This document shows, one piece after another, positions 38,524 to 50,599 of a DNA stretch of 64,000 bases. The position numbers and the translations under genes are program-made. A model generated the notes under the pieces. It saw only the letters and a list, made by a program, of their open reading frames with translations, had not been told where the DNA came from and made no database searches. How positions within the stretch are numbered: the first letter of the stretch is position 1; each line of letters opens with the position of its first letter. Source of the DNA: Breviolum minutum Mf 1.05b.01 (taxonomy: Eukaryota > Sar > Dinophyceae > Suessiales > Symbiodiniaceae); NCBI GenBank assembly GCA_000507305.1, contig DF240039.1:78424-142423 (forward strand), written 5' to 3'.

Positions 38524-41500
38524 TTATGAGACTTCTGGGACTTCTGCCAAACGCCAAACCAAGGTACCGTTGAACTGCTTCAGGCGACCCTTCTCCAAAC
38601 TCTTCGGGTTTTCTCGTCGAGAGCTGCCATCTTTGGTGTAAAACAGCAGAGCCGCCGAAGTCGCCTGAAACTTCAGAGCTTCCGACAGAGCGGTGGGCCC
38701 AAAACGAAAGAACGAACCGACGAAACGGATCAGTCGAGAGGCCAACGTCCAACTGAAGGCCATCCAACTGAGCCGTTGCAGCCATTCATCATCTGAATCT
38801 GCTGCTGCCTCCTACAAAAATCTTAAGGTCAAAGATTGAAAATGAGAGAAACATATATATTGCAACACCTTCCACGCATTTCCATGTCTCCTCGCTGGTA
38901 TCCCAAGCTTCTGGGTCCAATTCGCCATAGCCAGCCATGGCGGAACGCAGCACATGGTGCTTCACGGTCGAACGATTTGACAACGATTTGACAAGGCTTT
39001 GCTTGGTGATGTGCATGCAATGTAGCTTCCGATGCTTCCCTCAATCATATTCATCAGATTCATTTTTCACACACCTTCCATCACCTCTGAATATCAATTC
39101 GCGATGCTTCATGTTTACAAATAGCTTGATATCATGGTATGAGTCACATTATGTTGCATTAACAATCATTAATATTTATCTGGCGAACATGTTTTGTGAT
39201 TCGAGCTGACTTGTGTGGGCTACAAAAAGCTTTTGTCGCAGGAGTCCATAATCCTTCCGCGGCTTTACAAAATTACTTTCCATGACAAGTTCGACAGGTC
39301 CTTCGTGCTCTGCGGCATCTCACTGATCAACTCGATGTGATCCTAGAACATCCAGATCTCATGGAATCTCGCAAAGGTTTTCAATGATTTTCAATAGCAG
39401 GTCGAGTCATAGAGTTTCCATGCTCATCATTGCTGATCCATATAGTAAATTTTCATGTAACTGACTGTGTGCCTTGATTCTCCAGAGCTTCACGGTGCCA
39501 TCAAAGCCTGCGCTACACACCTGTCCTGGGCACGAAACGGAGCTTGAAAGTGGAAACACGGGAAGGTTGAGAGCATGATAAGGATAGATAACGATACAGG
39601 GAAGAGGGAGTTTTTTGGGCTCTCAAACCTGATTGATGATAGAATAGCATGACTTGTAGGCTTGTAGGATTGCTGATGTGCAATTATCATTATGATGATT
39701 TCTGACATTCAGGTGCCTCCATCAAAATCAAAGTCTGCGGAAACAGACCAGATTACGTCTCGATGACCTTGGTCAGCGAAAGTGACATTGTTTGTTGTTC
39801 ATGAAGCTTTCATCAAAAAAGAAGCTATGAGCATAAGTCGTTATGAGAAGGTCGTTTTTCTCAGGCAAACATAGTGTCTTGGTATCTGGCCAGAGATCTG
39901 ACTGATCCTCGGAAGCAAAACGGTCCATCAAAAGCCATTGACAAGATTTGACAAGGGCATCTTTCCTTCAGTCACTTTGGGCATAACAAGGCCCTGACAC
40001 GCAGCCGCCATGTAAATCCCACAAACGCAGCGCACCATCACTGCTCGCAGTGATTGCTCTGTCCTCAAGCAGTGTGCAAAGAAAAATACGAATACAAAAA
40101 GCAGCGATGAATGTCCAAACGCAGTCCTCAACCCAATGTGCAGCGATTGCTCTGATATCGGGCTGTCGTCCCTGCTGGAGCAGATCCTTGTCATGCCATA
40201 TTCCTCCTGAGTGAAAAAAATCATCGCTTTAAAAACCCTTGAAGTGAAAAACTGGTTCGCCTGCAGAAAAGCTCCACAACTGCAGCACACCCCTTGCCGT
40301 TCCTGGAATTGAGCACCAGAGACGTCTCACAAGCGACACAAGAAATGGTTAATGATGAACAGCACCCGGCAACAGGCGCAACGACATCTGGTAGGAATGT
40401 ACAGACTAGAGCACAAACTATGGTGTGTAGTTTAACGGAAACATTGAGTTCCAAGAAGTGCATCTGTATCATCTTCGAAGTACCCCGTTAGTCTTTAGAA
40501 AAATGTAACAACTGTCTCTTCATCTCCTGTGATGATTCTCCGCTTCTGCCAGTCGACATCCAATGCCATTCCACTTCCTTCTCGATTCCGACCACGCGAA
40601 GCTTGTATCTTGGGCACATCGAGATTCCAAAGATTTGAGATCACAGGCCCAGAATCCAAGCAAGCGCTAATGACCAGCTTTTCGCCTCCTGAAAAATTAT
40701 CGATCGAACAAATAAATGCCTTGAGCCTTCACAAATCCCAATCAAAAGACTGTAACATGGAAATATATGATGTAACTACATATCAATCAACATTCAACAT
40801 TCATTATATTTCACAAACCTACAATATACAAATCCAAGTGTTGCAAGCGATTGTCTGGCATTATCTTATCTTTTGTGTTGCAGTTTGCAAACTTCCGCCA
40901 GAGTAGATTTATTATACATATGTGTTACATATCATATACTGCATATCTACACTCGCCTTGCAGAATTCTATTGTTCGAGTGCAAATCACCGGCCCCTGCC
41001 TAGAGTTCCCACGACAATCTGCTTCACATCGTCCGGCTGTTGGATACATGCAATCCAGCTTTCTTTGGTGATGTCGTAGATGCTGAGATATTTTTGGTGC
41101 GCCACCACAATCAAACCATCTTTCCAGAAGGCCTGGATGGATTGAACATAGCCGCGCACACGTTCAAATTTGGTGAAAGTCGTGTCCGAAGTGTTGGATC
41201 TCTTGACCGTCACTAATTCCACGTGACCATTGGCACAACCCACCACCACGCGCTGCGACAACACGTCTGCTAGTAGAGCAGTTGGCGCTGAATCGAATCT
41301 CTTCAAGGTCTTTAAGCTGCCACATTGACAGCCCCAAAGTACAAGGTCCTTCCCAACACAAGCCATCACCAATTGAGAGCGCATTAGAACCTTGGCATGT
41401 CAGCAAAAAAAAAGCTTGCAAAGCTTTTTGTGAATCCAAACACTGTGATGTGAATCCCATATATTCCCATCTATACCACAGATATTCCCATCTCGTGGTA

Positions 41501-41644
41501 TTCCCATCTCGTCCATCTCGTCCATCTCCATTTTTGCCAAGGTGCCATGTGTAAAGACTTTCCATCTGGAAGGCTCTGCACCAGCTCTTCATCTTTCATC
41601 ACTTTCACTTGCTCTGCTTGCTCTGTTCCATTGATTCCATTCAT
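38524..41644 (-). CDS. WD40-repeat protein
   Basis: The likely start is ATG 41644 (MNGINGTEQAEQVKVM). Exon 41000-41390 reads VLMRSQLVMACVGKDLVLWG, KRFDSAPTALLADVLSQRVV and HQKYLSIYDITKESWIAC. Later exons carry WD40 blades: about 40527-40688 (LVISACLDSGPVISNLWNLD), 40238-40302 (GVLQLWSFSAGEP), 40106-40206 (IRAIAAHWVEDCVWTF), 39993-40063 (RAITASSDGALRLWDLHGG), about 39715-39790 (RDVIWSVSADFDFDGG), and 39473-39520 (VCSAGFDGTVKLWRIK). Non-WD exons follow: about 39278-39342, 38873-38985, and terminal exon 38524-38811 (95 codons, ending EVPEVS). Beta-propellers of this kind are scaffolds for protein complexes. Donors include GC (41000, 39473) and GA (38873). Its specific complex is not identifiable. 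Confidence 0.7.
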
Positions 41645-41659
41645 GAGTTCCTCGAAGGA

Positions 41660-42610
41660 AAAAAAAAAAAACGTCTCTGAAAAGATTCAAGTATAAGGAC
41701 CACAAGAACCACCAGCATTAAATCTCTAAGCTGTTTCAGCCTTTCAGCCATGTGTCCACATGAGCCCATGTCATTCTTGTTAATTGCCACTTCACATCTC
41801 TGATGCAATCATTTTTGCGCACCGAGATGTCCTGCAGGATGCAGCAAAGCTATCTTGACAAACTCCAGAAGGCTACACCGGGCTACTCTTTTACACCCAT
41901 ATTTGTTGGATTTTGTTGGAATGTTTAGCTGGAAACCAAAAGAGTCTTAGATCTACATCACCTTGCAGCAATTCATCGAGAAACATATCCTTTCGTCTTT
42001 CATCGATGATGTCGTTTCAAGTTTCAACGCTACTCGTGTTAGCTCAATTCATAGATTTTGCCCTATCGCTTTCTGACCCTTGTTTCTTGAAATCTTTGTT
42101 GTTTGGCCATAAGCCATACACAGATTCAGATGACCTGTTTGCACGCAATAGGATTAGCAAAAAAAAACACAGGCACGTGTAGATTATGTATGCTGCGGCC
42201 TGTCACGAAATGCCGCCGCTTCAAAGCTTCTACGCGAAGGGCTCTATGCTTTGTCTATCCATATATCCCTGCCAATGTAGTACTATGGATGTATTATCTT
42301 GATATTATGATGAATATTCATTTATATTCCCAAAAGCAACGTGTTTGCTGAACCTCGATTTCGACCTACTATGCTCGAAAATTGGGTGTCGCGATGCTGG
42401 TGATCATTGGAAATAATGTTCAGAGTATCAGGATAGACGAATGGATGAAGACTTGGAAAACACTTCATAACAAATCCACTGCAGTCTAATGTCCATCATG
42501 TTCCACCTATGAAACCGACCTCTGCTCAAAAGTTTCAGTTTCATGGTAATCATCCTGAGTTCCAAACGTATGGCTGACCACCGAGGGACTCAATGGCCAA
42601 TCGTTGCCTT
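41660..42610. other. no recognisable gene
   Basis: Short frames only. The stretch sits between the WD40 gene start and the next minus-strand exons, so it may hold promoter or untranslated sequence. Confidence 0.35.
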
Positions 42611-42614
42611 TGTG

Positions 42615-44870
42615 GAGATCAAAAGGTCACAGTGTATTCCCTACTTCCATCTACAAATGCATCCCCGAGTCTAAGAAAGATGCCATTCAGTCTCATCACC
42701 TGAAAACCACGTTGACATCGATTGAAAGAACTTGAGAAATGATCCAAAAATCCACAGCTGAGTATCACACGGGTATCCACTTTCGACATATTCAGGAGAC
42801 AAGGATGAGGCGAAGCTAGTGGATATGGAGCTCTCAACGTTTGTAGTACGCGTGAATGATAGAATATGTAAGTATATTATATATATATATACATATTTAA
42901 AATTTACGTGACGTGTACGTATGTATATCCCGCACACAATAAGAATACAAGATACACTGTGTATATATATATATATACAGATATTTCATCCAGAGTGAGT
43001 TTTGTAAGAGTTACAGTTACAACTGATGAAACATGTTCATTCCTGACTTTTGACCAGCTACTCAATTCATGGGCTTGCTCATGAAGACTTTTTATGAAAC
43101 GGCTGAGACCGGGTGATTTGGTCCAGGCGGGGCTAAGCAAAAACGTGATGAATCACCTACATGAAAATCGCCTGAAAAGTAGATGGTGCCGCCACTTTAC
43201 AAAAAAGTGCTTTAATAAAAGGTGTCAATCAACCAATAATAAGCATAGGATGTGGCATCCTTTCACCTTGGTAAAACATGGCAAAACATCCAGGCACAAC
43301 TTCGAGGCCGCGGCTGAGAGGTCAAGGATGGTCAATGTGTCGTAGCGCGACCTGACTTTTGACCTCCAACTGAGACTTTTGGTTACATGATGTTGCATGT
43401 ATTTTTCAACAAACTGAAGCAGCATGTATGACATGAAGCTATCTGAAACCTGAGTATGACTCACATGAGTTCATGAGTTCAGTTTTGTTTTTTCTTCCAT
43501 GACGTGATCTGATGGTTTCTGAAACGAAAGCAGAGCAATGTCTGGAATCTTCAGGGTCAGCCTGCCAATCAAATTTCACCAGGCATTCTCAACGCCTCTG
43601 GTAGATACATCAGAGATGCATCAATCATATCAGTCCATATCCATCGTCCACTCAGCAACATCACTGGAATACATGTTCCGCCATTGTTGCTCTGCCCACC
43701 TCGTCCGATGCCCAATCAAAATGCTTGGTACCAGTGCTACCAGCAAGCTCCAACTGCGAGGAAGCATGGAATGGCAAACAGCGAAGTGATTTCAAGTGTC
43801 GATCTTGATTGTCCCACTCGTGGGGATTACTTCTTCCTTTTTGTCAAGCTCCGCATGCCGGAAGTGCGCTTGTACTTGGGCCTATGTGATATGTGGTGAA
43901 ACAAGCCCTTCCTCTGCCGTGATGAGTATCAATGGGTATCTGGCTGTGCCAGCTGCATCTGTTGAACTGTTGTGTTGCGTGTTTCCAGCAGGCCAACGGC
44001 AGATGTTTGAAACACTAGGTGCAACGCGGAGTGATGAAGGCATCTTCTCAATCAATTCAAAACATCTCAAGTCTGCAGATGGATGGAAAAACATGGAAAT
44101 TTGGTGTCAACAAAGCATTCCTCAAGAGCCTCCATCGCACAATCATATGTACGGCCTAAAAATGCGCGATCACAATGCCATGGATTTCGGCTGTTCTCGC
44201 AATTGTCACATTTGGGTAAAATGCAATAGGTACAACTGCCATGAGCTTCGGTTGGGGCTACAGTCTCTCACTATGTGAGATCGTTTTTTACATCAATTTT
44301 TACATGGAATTCGATTGAATTCGATATAATTTATCTATCTGATGTTGTATGAAATGTATGATGTTGTATGATGGTTGTTAATTGCTACAGAAATACTTCA
44401 AAATGCTCCTCGATGCTCACAGCAAAGCGGAAAGCCAGCGTGGCATTCCATGTGCCACGGACCGACGACACGACGACACGACGAAGAAACCTCGCTTCAA
44501 CGGATTCGCTGAATACTCTTCGCTCCAAAGCTTAGCTGCTGGAAGTTAGCCAAACGTTTCTTTGCTTCCAGGAATGTCAGCATTTTCAACACATGTTTAA
44601 AACAAAAAGTGATTTTAAGCTATAATTGTGAAAATCAAGTGGAAAATATCTCTTTCAAAGGTAAAGGAATTGATCATTGAGGTTTTTGTTGGAGATATGA
44701 TACAACGCTACAATTCTGACTCAACCGTTTGATTTCATGCTTCCATTCCCTGCGTGCGTCTTTGCGAACAGAATATTGACCGCTCCGACTGCAGCCTTAG
44801 AGACTGAAAAGAAATCAAAATGACGCTTCTCCAAGCTTTCAAGCAGGTACAAAATATATTCAAAACAGGT
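42615..44870 (-). CDS. candidate exons, unidentified gene
   Basis: Seven minus-strand blocks lie between the cyclase 3' end and the WD40 start: about 44795-44865 (AAVGAVNILFAKTHAGNG), 44395-44530 (VEARFLRRVVVSSVRGTWN), 43885-44090 (FELIEKMPSSLRVAPSVSN), 43795-43880 (QAHFRHAELDKKEEVIPT), 43250-43370 (RYDTLTILDLSAAASKLCL), 42995-43140 (RFIKSLHEQAHELSSWSK) and 42615-42840 (FQVMRLNGIFLRLGDAFVD). Their order and spacing look like one gene of 10-30 short exons. No domain was recognised. A 160-codon plus-strand frame over 43796-44278 is treated as a shadow. Confidence 0.4.
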
Positions 44871-45129
44871 CCGTCTCACCTTTGGTTAATCATCTGTCTG
44901 CAATGATATAACTCTGGTGTTTCTCTTCTATATTGTTGAGAATTTGGTGAGCTGAGGTCAGGTACTGTCGGCTACTCCGGCAACTCTCCTGAAATGTCCA
45001 AAACACAGGAACTTGAGGTAAACGTAAAAACATCCGAGAAACACTCAGGTTAAGAGTCAGAATCAGATCAAAGCATGCAAAAACTGCTGCTCTTGACTTG
45101 ATAAGTTCTTAAACAATTGTTCACCTAGT

Positions 45130-48100
45130 TCAGCTGGAGTTTTCACATTTCATTGCTCTCAGGATGTCACGGTAGCCAGGCCAATCGCTCGGTGCTTGGA
45201 AGTTTCGCTGCTGCATGTATTTCAACAGCGTCACCTCGAAGGATATTGGAAGGATACCAGGATGCATCTAGATGATGATTAAAATCCGTAAAGCATTAAC
45301 TTTAGCAAATGTGTTGCGCACATCTCAGCTCCTTTGAAGAGGGTGGTTGTTGCATGTCGTCTTAGTCGTCTTGATTTGGATGTTTCTACATAATTTCATA
45401 TCTATGACATCACTGACGTGTCCATGAGGTTCATCTGCAGCTGGGCCACTGTCGGACCATCCTCTGGCCAATCTGCCTCGGAGAAAAAGTGATTCATCAC
45501 CATCAAGTCAAACACGAACCACTATAATGATAGAGCTTAATGCTTGCTATTTGATCTATTTGAAGGTTTCATCAGTTTAATCCAAGTGGCCCAAACAAGA
45601 CTGGTTTCTTCTGACCCGACAAACACAAAACTATATATAATACAAAATTATACAAAAACATGTTAGTAAGATCTGAGAATTGACTCAATGACCCACGCCT
45701 CGGATTGCACCAACCGCCTTCCAATGTCGGCGCGGGGCTGATAGTGGCAAGTGAAAAGCCTCAGAGTTTGAAGGACACATTCGAAGCAGAAAAAGCTGAG
45801 ACAACTCGCACAACTTGTTTTTCTTTTTTTAGTTGCATAATTTAATGATTTTAGTTGGAAAAAATAACCTGCTTACGATGTAAGTCTGGATGTGGGCAGG
45901 TGGACTGGAAACCTAAAGTGCTGCCTTCCACTCACTTGAACCAGGCAGGTGCTTGTGCAGCTAAGGAACATATCCCTTGCAGCCAGCCATTCACCAGCCT
46001 GCAAAAAGTTGACAAATCAGAAAATGTATGCATCTTCCACGTTCCTGTGAAACGGCTTGAAACTATGCAGAAGGATGCAAATCCGGACAAATCGGTCCTC
46101 GTAATTTCGATAGGCCATGTGAAATCGCTGGAAAAACTCTTCGGAGAAAAGTGCACGCATCTTGGTCACGTCCTCAAGTGACATTCACTTAGGTGTGGAA
46201 ACCGAAATCTGCTCAGCAGTGTTTCATCGACTTTTTTCGGCACGGGGGCCTGTCGGGCAGAAATATCAATGCCATTTTCACAGAGACCAACGTGGCAAGA
46301 TGCGGCAAGCATTCTAAGTTTCGGGCCGGATTGCTCGTCATTCCATCCCAAACACGGTAGTCCTGTGAATGTTAACAATCTCAGAAATATCGACACATTG
46401 TCAGCAACATAAAATGGGATCTACCCGACTCTGTTTATCAAGATGGGTTGTTCTCCTCTGCCATCTTTTCGCCCTTTCGAACTTCTCGAAGTTGACGAAT
46501 CTTGAAGCGATTCCTGACCCAAAAAGATTGGAAGTTTCAACGTCACAGTTTTACCGTTTTACCTGAAACTGTTCAGAGAATCCCAAAGATTCCAATGGTA
46601 TCATCTTTGTCGTGCCTGATGATCCGGTCTGGACCCTTCTCCTCGACGGCAATCCTGGTTCCAGCTCAAAGGTATTTCGTGAGAACTCTGAAAAAACTTC
46701 ATGCAACTCATGATACTAATGTGTTTGGCAAGGCATTCAAACGACAAGTGTTTTGCAACAAAACGACATTTCCAGTGATGAATCATGGCATCATCGTGAC
46801 ATTACCATGACATTTTCATGACATCCACCTTTTCATGTCAAGCAGATTAAGCAGATTTGTGAAAATTGATGTTCTGTCATGGCCCACCTTCGGGTATCAA
46901 GGTCCATGGTGTAGATCCGCATGGGATTTCGGGAGCCGCTAACGGTGATGTGGTCGATCAAACGACAACTCAGGGCCACCTGTCAGAGGTTGACTGTCAC
47001 TGAACGATGTGTAAGATATTGAAATGATGTGAATTGGTCACATGATGTCACATGTGTATACGAAAAAACTTCAAACTCTCACGTTGAAAGCGAATTTTCA
47101 CCAAGAAAAGAAGGGGTCCCAGGTCCCATTGCCGGGCACCTCATGGCTGCATTTGTGTACCTTACGTCCGAGTTCGACTTGTTTGGAGAGTCATGTCTGG
47201 AAGGACAAACATACAAACATGAAACATGGCAAAAGATGACAGGCGTAAAACGTGGCAGGAGATCTTCACTTTGCCAAGTGGCCATGCTATGGGACAGAAG
47301 CATCCAAACTTTGAACTGCGAAGTGGCAGCCTGGCCACAGCAATACAATCAACAAATTCAACAGGACATCTGAAGTGTTTCGGGATGTTTCACATTATCA
47401 CAACTATGATGACACCAGGAATGGAAGGCACACTACGATGCCTCCAGCTTCGCGGTCACACTGACATTGGGCGACAGATAGGAGGCATCGATCTTGTACT
47501 CACTGCCAATCGCTCCCTTCCAGAGGCAAATGTTACAAATGCTAAAATGCCAATGACCTCGCAACCCCTCGTTCTCAACGAAATCTCCACTGGTGCCTCA
47601 ATGGCCCAGCCATGGTGGAGTCCAAAACCCATGGACACACGGAAGTCCTGAACATACCAAAAAATCCAAAAACATCTGAAAACATCGACAGATGCAATGC
47701 ATTGCAATGCCACAAGGCCATTCTTTGGCGTCCTGGATGCGGTATTGAAAGCCTGGATGCCATCGATAACCCGCCAGGATTCTAGACCTTAGCCATCAAT
47801 GCCATCAGCTGATGGAAGAAAAAATCGGGAAAAAAACTGTTTGCTTTTTTTCTTGAATGTTTGGTCTCCATGGTGTTCCTAGTTTTGTCCTGAAATGTGT
47901 GTATGTGTGTGTGTGTGATCGTTGCCCCATGTAATGAAATGGCTTGGCATCCAGCTTGTTAATCTCAGCAATGATCTTGACCTCAGAGGCCGGTCATGAT
48001 ATGCCGGTCATGTCTGCAATGCATGCTTAATCTATAGATCCTTTGATCCAACATCAGAGAATCAGATCTACACATTGATATTGTGGAGTGTCTGAGAGTC

Positions 48101-50589
48101 TGAAGCTTCAAAGTTTCTCAAATTGTGTATCCCCAAGTTCCCAGCATATGACATGAGAGCCATGTCTGCCAACTTGGTTTGCTTTTCCTCCGGGCTTCCT
48201 GACATCACAAGTCTTTGCCACGACTGAGGCTTGGGGCTAAAACGAGGCTAAGCGGCTACAACGACCCACCTGAGAGTCGCCAAATCACCAGGAAGGCATC
48301 TCCGATGTTTCGATTGGGTGCTCCATGGAAATCATCCACGCCTCAAGGAGTTTATCAAATCATCGGAGGCTTTTCAAAAAAAAACGGACATCTGTTGGAT
48401 TTTCATGGATCATCAGGATATCATGGATATCATGGATATCATGGATCATCAGGATATCATGGATATCGGACAATATCGGATATCATTTGTTTAACATCTT
48501 GCAATAGCACTGCTGGTCTCAGAACATGACAACCATGCACAATCTCGCCGACTTGGTTCACCTGATGTCGATGTTCTGATGATTCTGATGGGTTGCAAGA
48601 TGAGAATCAAGACAAAGATTGGTCTGAAGAGATGACTCAAAAATACTCAAAACGTGTTTAATTCGACAAGGTAAGGCTTTTGCGAATAGCATCACCTTTT
48701 CCTTCAAAACCTTGGGCACGCATTTACACATGGGATTCGCCATCAATGAAGTCTTCTACATGTAGTTTCTGTGATAGAAATACCTGAAATGCTTCAAAAA
48801 AATCAACGAGTTCCGTACTTCTGTGGCTTCCATGAAATGTCGGATGTTACAAAAGCCAATGATGGCATCTACCTGTCAATGCAGCAAAGAGCAATCCGGG
48901 AACTTGCAGTGCGAAAAATCATTGAAAGCACATTGAAAATCATAGATTCACAGCATCTCAAAACCAGCCTTCGAACCGGGCACCATTGCATTGACACCAG
49001 CTGTGGCGCTGACCTGCCATGATCCACAAAGGTTGTGGAAAAACAACGAGGGTTAATAAGAACTCATGAGTCTTCAAAGTGTACAATTGAAAATCATGAA
49101 ATCCCATCAAGAGTCACCTTATGTCACCTGGATAATTGAGGAGAAACTAAAGAAAAGAACTCAAACAAAACTACGGAAACGCTGCAACAGCCTTCCTTCA
49201 AAGGGAAGCACAGCATCACGAAGCATGAAAACCCTCTTCTTGCTACATCTCGCCACGTCTCGGAAGCTGCCTTCATATTTTGCCCGATGACTTCGGCACC
49301 AGCTTCTCCAAAGCCCAGGGCCAACAGTCCACCAAGCCTCGAGAAAGATTGAGTCACAAATCACCATGAACGAGCAGTTTCCATAACAACATATATCATC
49401 ATATATCATATCAGGCAATTATAGCAATGGATCCTGCCATTGCAATGCTGCAATGCTTTCTTGGACATTGTATCATTAAAAAGAATTCGAGCTGCAAAGG
49501 AATCCCAGCAATGAAATGTTCAAGAAACAGGGACAGCACGTGATAGTAAAGTAAGGATTCCTTGATACATCAACAATGTCTTGACTGTGTCCCAAAAAGT
49601 CGTAAGTGATTGGCTTGATGATGGTCTTTTCCAACATCACTGTCTCCATCGGCTCCTGTCAGATTGATGTATCACTGTATCACATCGTTTGACAATGACG
49701 ACATCGGTCGAGTTGAAGCTGTCCTTGTACTTCTTCGCATGTCGATATTTGTAAAGGATCTGCAGGATGGGTGTTTGCCACATACTTCAAATGCGGCAAA
49801 ACACAACACACGACACAACACATGCGTTTGCCTTTCAAGAAGTCTACATGTCTCTGGACAAGATCTTAGAAACATTTTTCAGTAAATGATCCAGGTTCAA
49901 GCGTCCTAAGTGTCCCAGATTGTCAACATCTTCGTGTCATCTCTTCGCTTCTCCTGCCCTGCGTCGCCTGCCAAGGACGACTCATCTGCGAGAGCTTTTC
50001 TCGGAAGCGAGCCTGGCCACGAATAAAGTCGCCTGGTTTATGACGGATTGAAAAACTGATGAAACAAAATCCATCTTAAAACAATCAAAGTCCATTTTTC
50101 ACAAACTAAAGTTAAACAAGTTGCATAAGAGGAATGTGTAGACCAAAAAGTACAGACCATACAGAGGAGACATTTCACAAAGAATTGGGCGTTTTCTTTT
50201 GCTTTAAACAACTATTTAAACAACAACACTGGCGAGTAGTCTTTCGCAGTGTGCCTCCTCCACCTCCTCTCGGCGGAATTCCAGATCTCCCAAACGCATC
50301 GCCTCAGGGGCCGTTTGAAAGTTTGAAGCTCGAAGCTCGAAAAAAATCCTCGGTTTCCGGTTGGTCGGTTTCCCGGCCGCGAGGGGATTGTCTTTGATCG
50401 TTTCCATCTTCTCAATCATCCGCTCGATGGGATTTAGAAGGAGCTCGTTGGCATCCTGGAGTGCAAAACATGTGAGGATTCGTTCGAAGAACAAGCTATT
50501 TCAACACAATGGAGAGCCTTGGAGAAGGTCATTGCACCAACACCCACGGCGAAGCAAATGAAGAGGGTTTGAACAATGCTCAAACCAGC
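45130..50589 (-). CDS. membrane class III nucleotidyl cyclase, catalytic half, residues degenerate
   Basis: Exons chain with matching phases. Membrane helix 50518-50589 (SIVQTLFICFAVGVGAMTFS); juxtamembrane exon from 50455 (DANELLLNPIERM...DNPLAA); 49271-49337 (LGGLLALGFGEAGAEVIGQN); about 48971-49010 (GVNAMVPGSK); 48819-48872 (GFCNIRHFMEATE); from 48710 (VLKEKVMLF); 48270-48341 (GAPNRNIGDAFLVIWRLS); 48146-48198; 47956-47981 (26 bases); 47733-47781; 47597-47647 (VSMGFGLHHGWAIE); 47442-47516 (GAIGSEYKIDASYLSPN); from 47330 (AATSQFKVWMLLSHS); 46888-46979 (LIDHITVSGSRNPMRIYTM). C-terminal exons run to stop 45130 (SDWPGYRDIL). Class III cyclases make cAMP or cGMP. Here the first metal-binding Asp is Asn, and the transition-state Asn and Arg read Ser and Lys, so activity is doubtful. 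Donors are GT, GC and GA. The upstream S3/S4 segment is probably the same gene. Confidence 0.75.
48402..48485. repeat. ATCATGGAT minisatellite in a cyclase intron
   Basis: Short tandem units of ATCATGGAT and ATCATCAGG type repeat between cyclase exons (upstream of the exon starting at 48341). Confidence 0.85.
49340..50370. other. cyclase-gene interior, no clear exon
   Basis: Between the exons at 49271-49337 and 50375-50455 no further family motif was found. A linker exon is expected here and may be diverged. Confidence 0.3.
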
Positions 50590-50599
50590 CTGGCACCCG

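Noticed and set aside
43796..44278. 160-codon plus-strand open frame
   Set aside because: The minus strand in the same interval has better exon-like blocks, and the plus frame lacks motifs and splice context.
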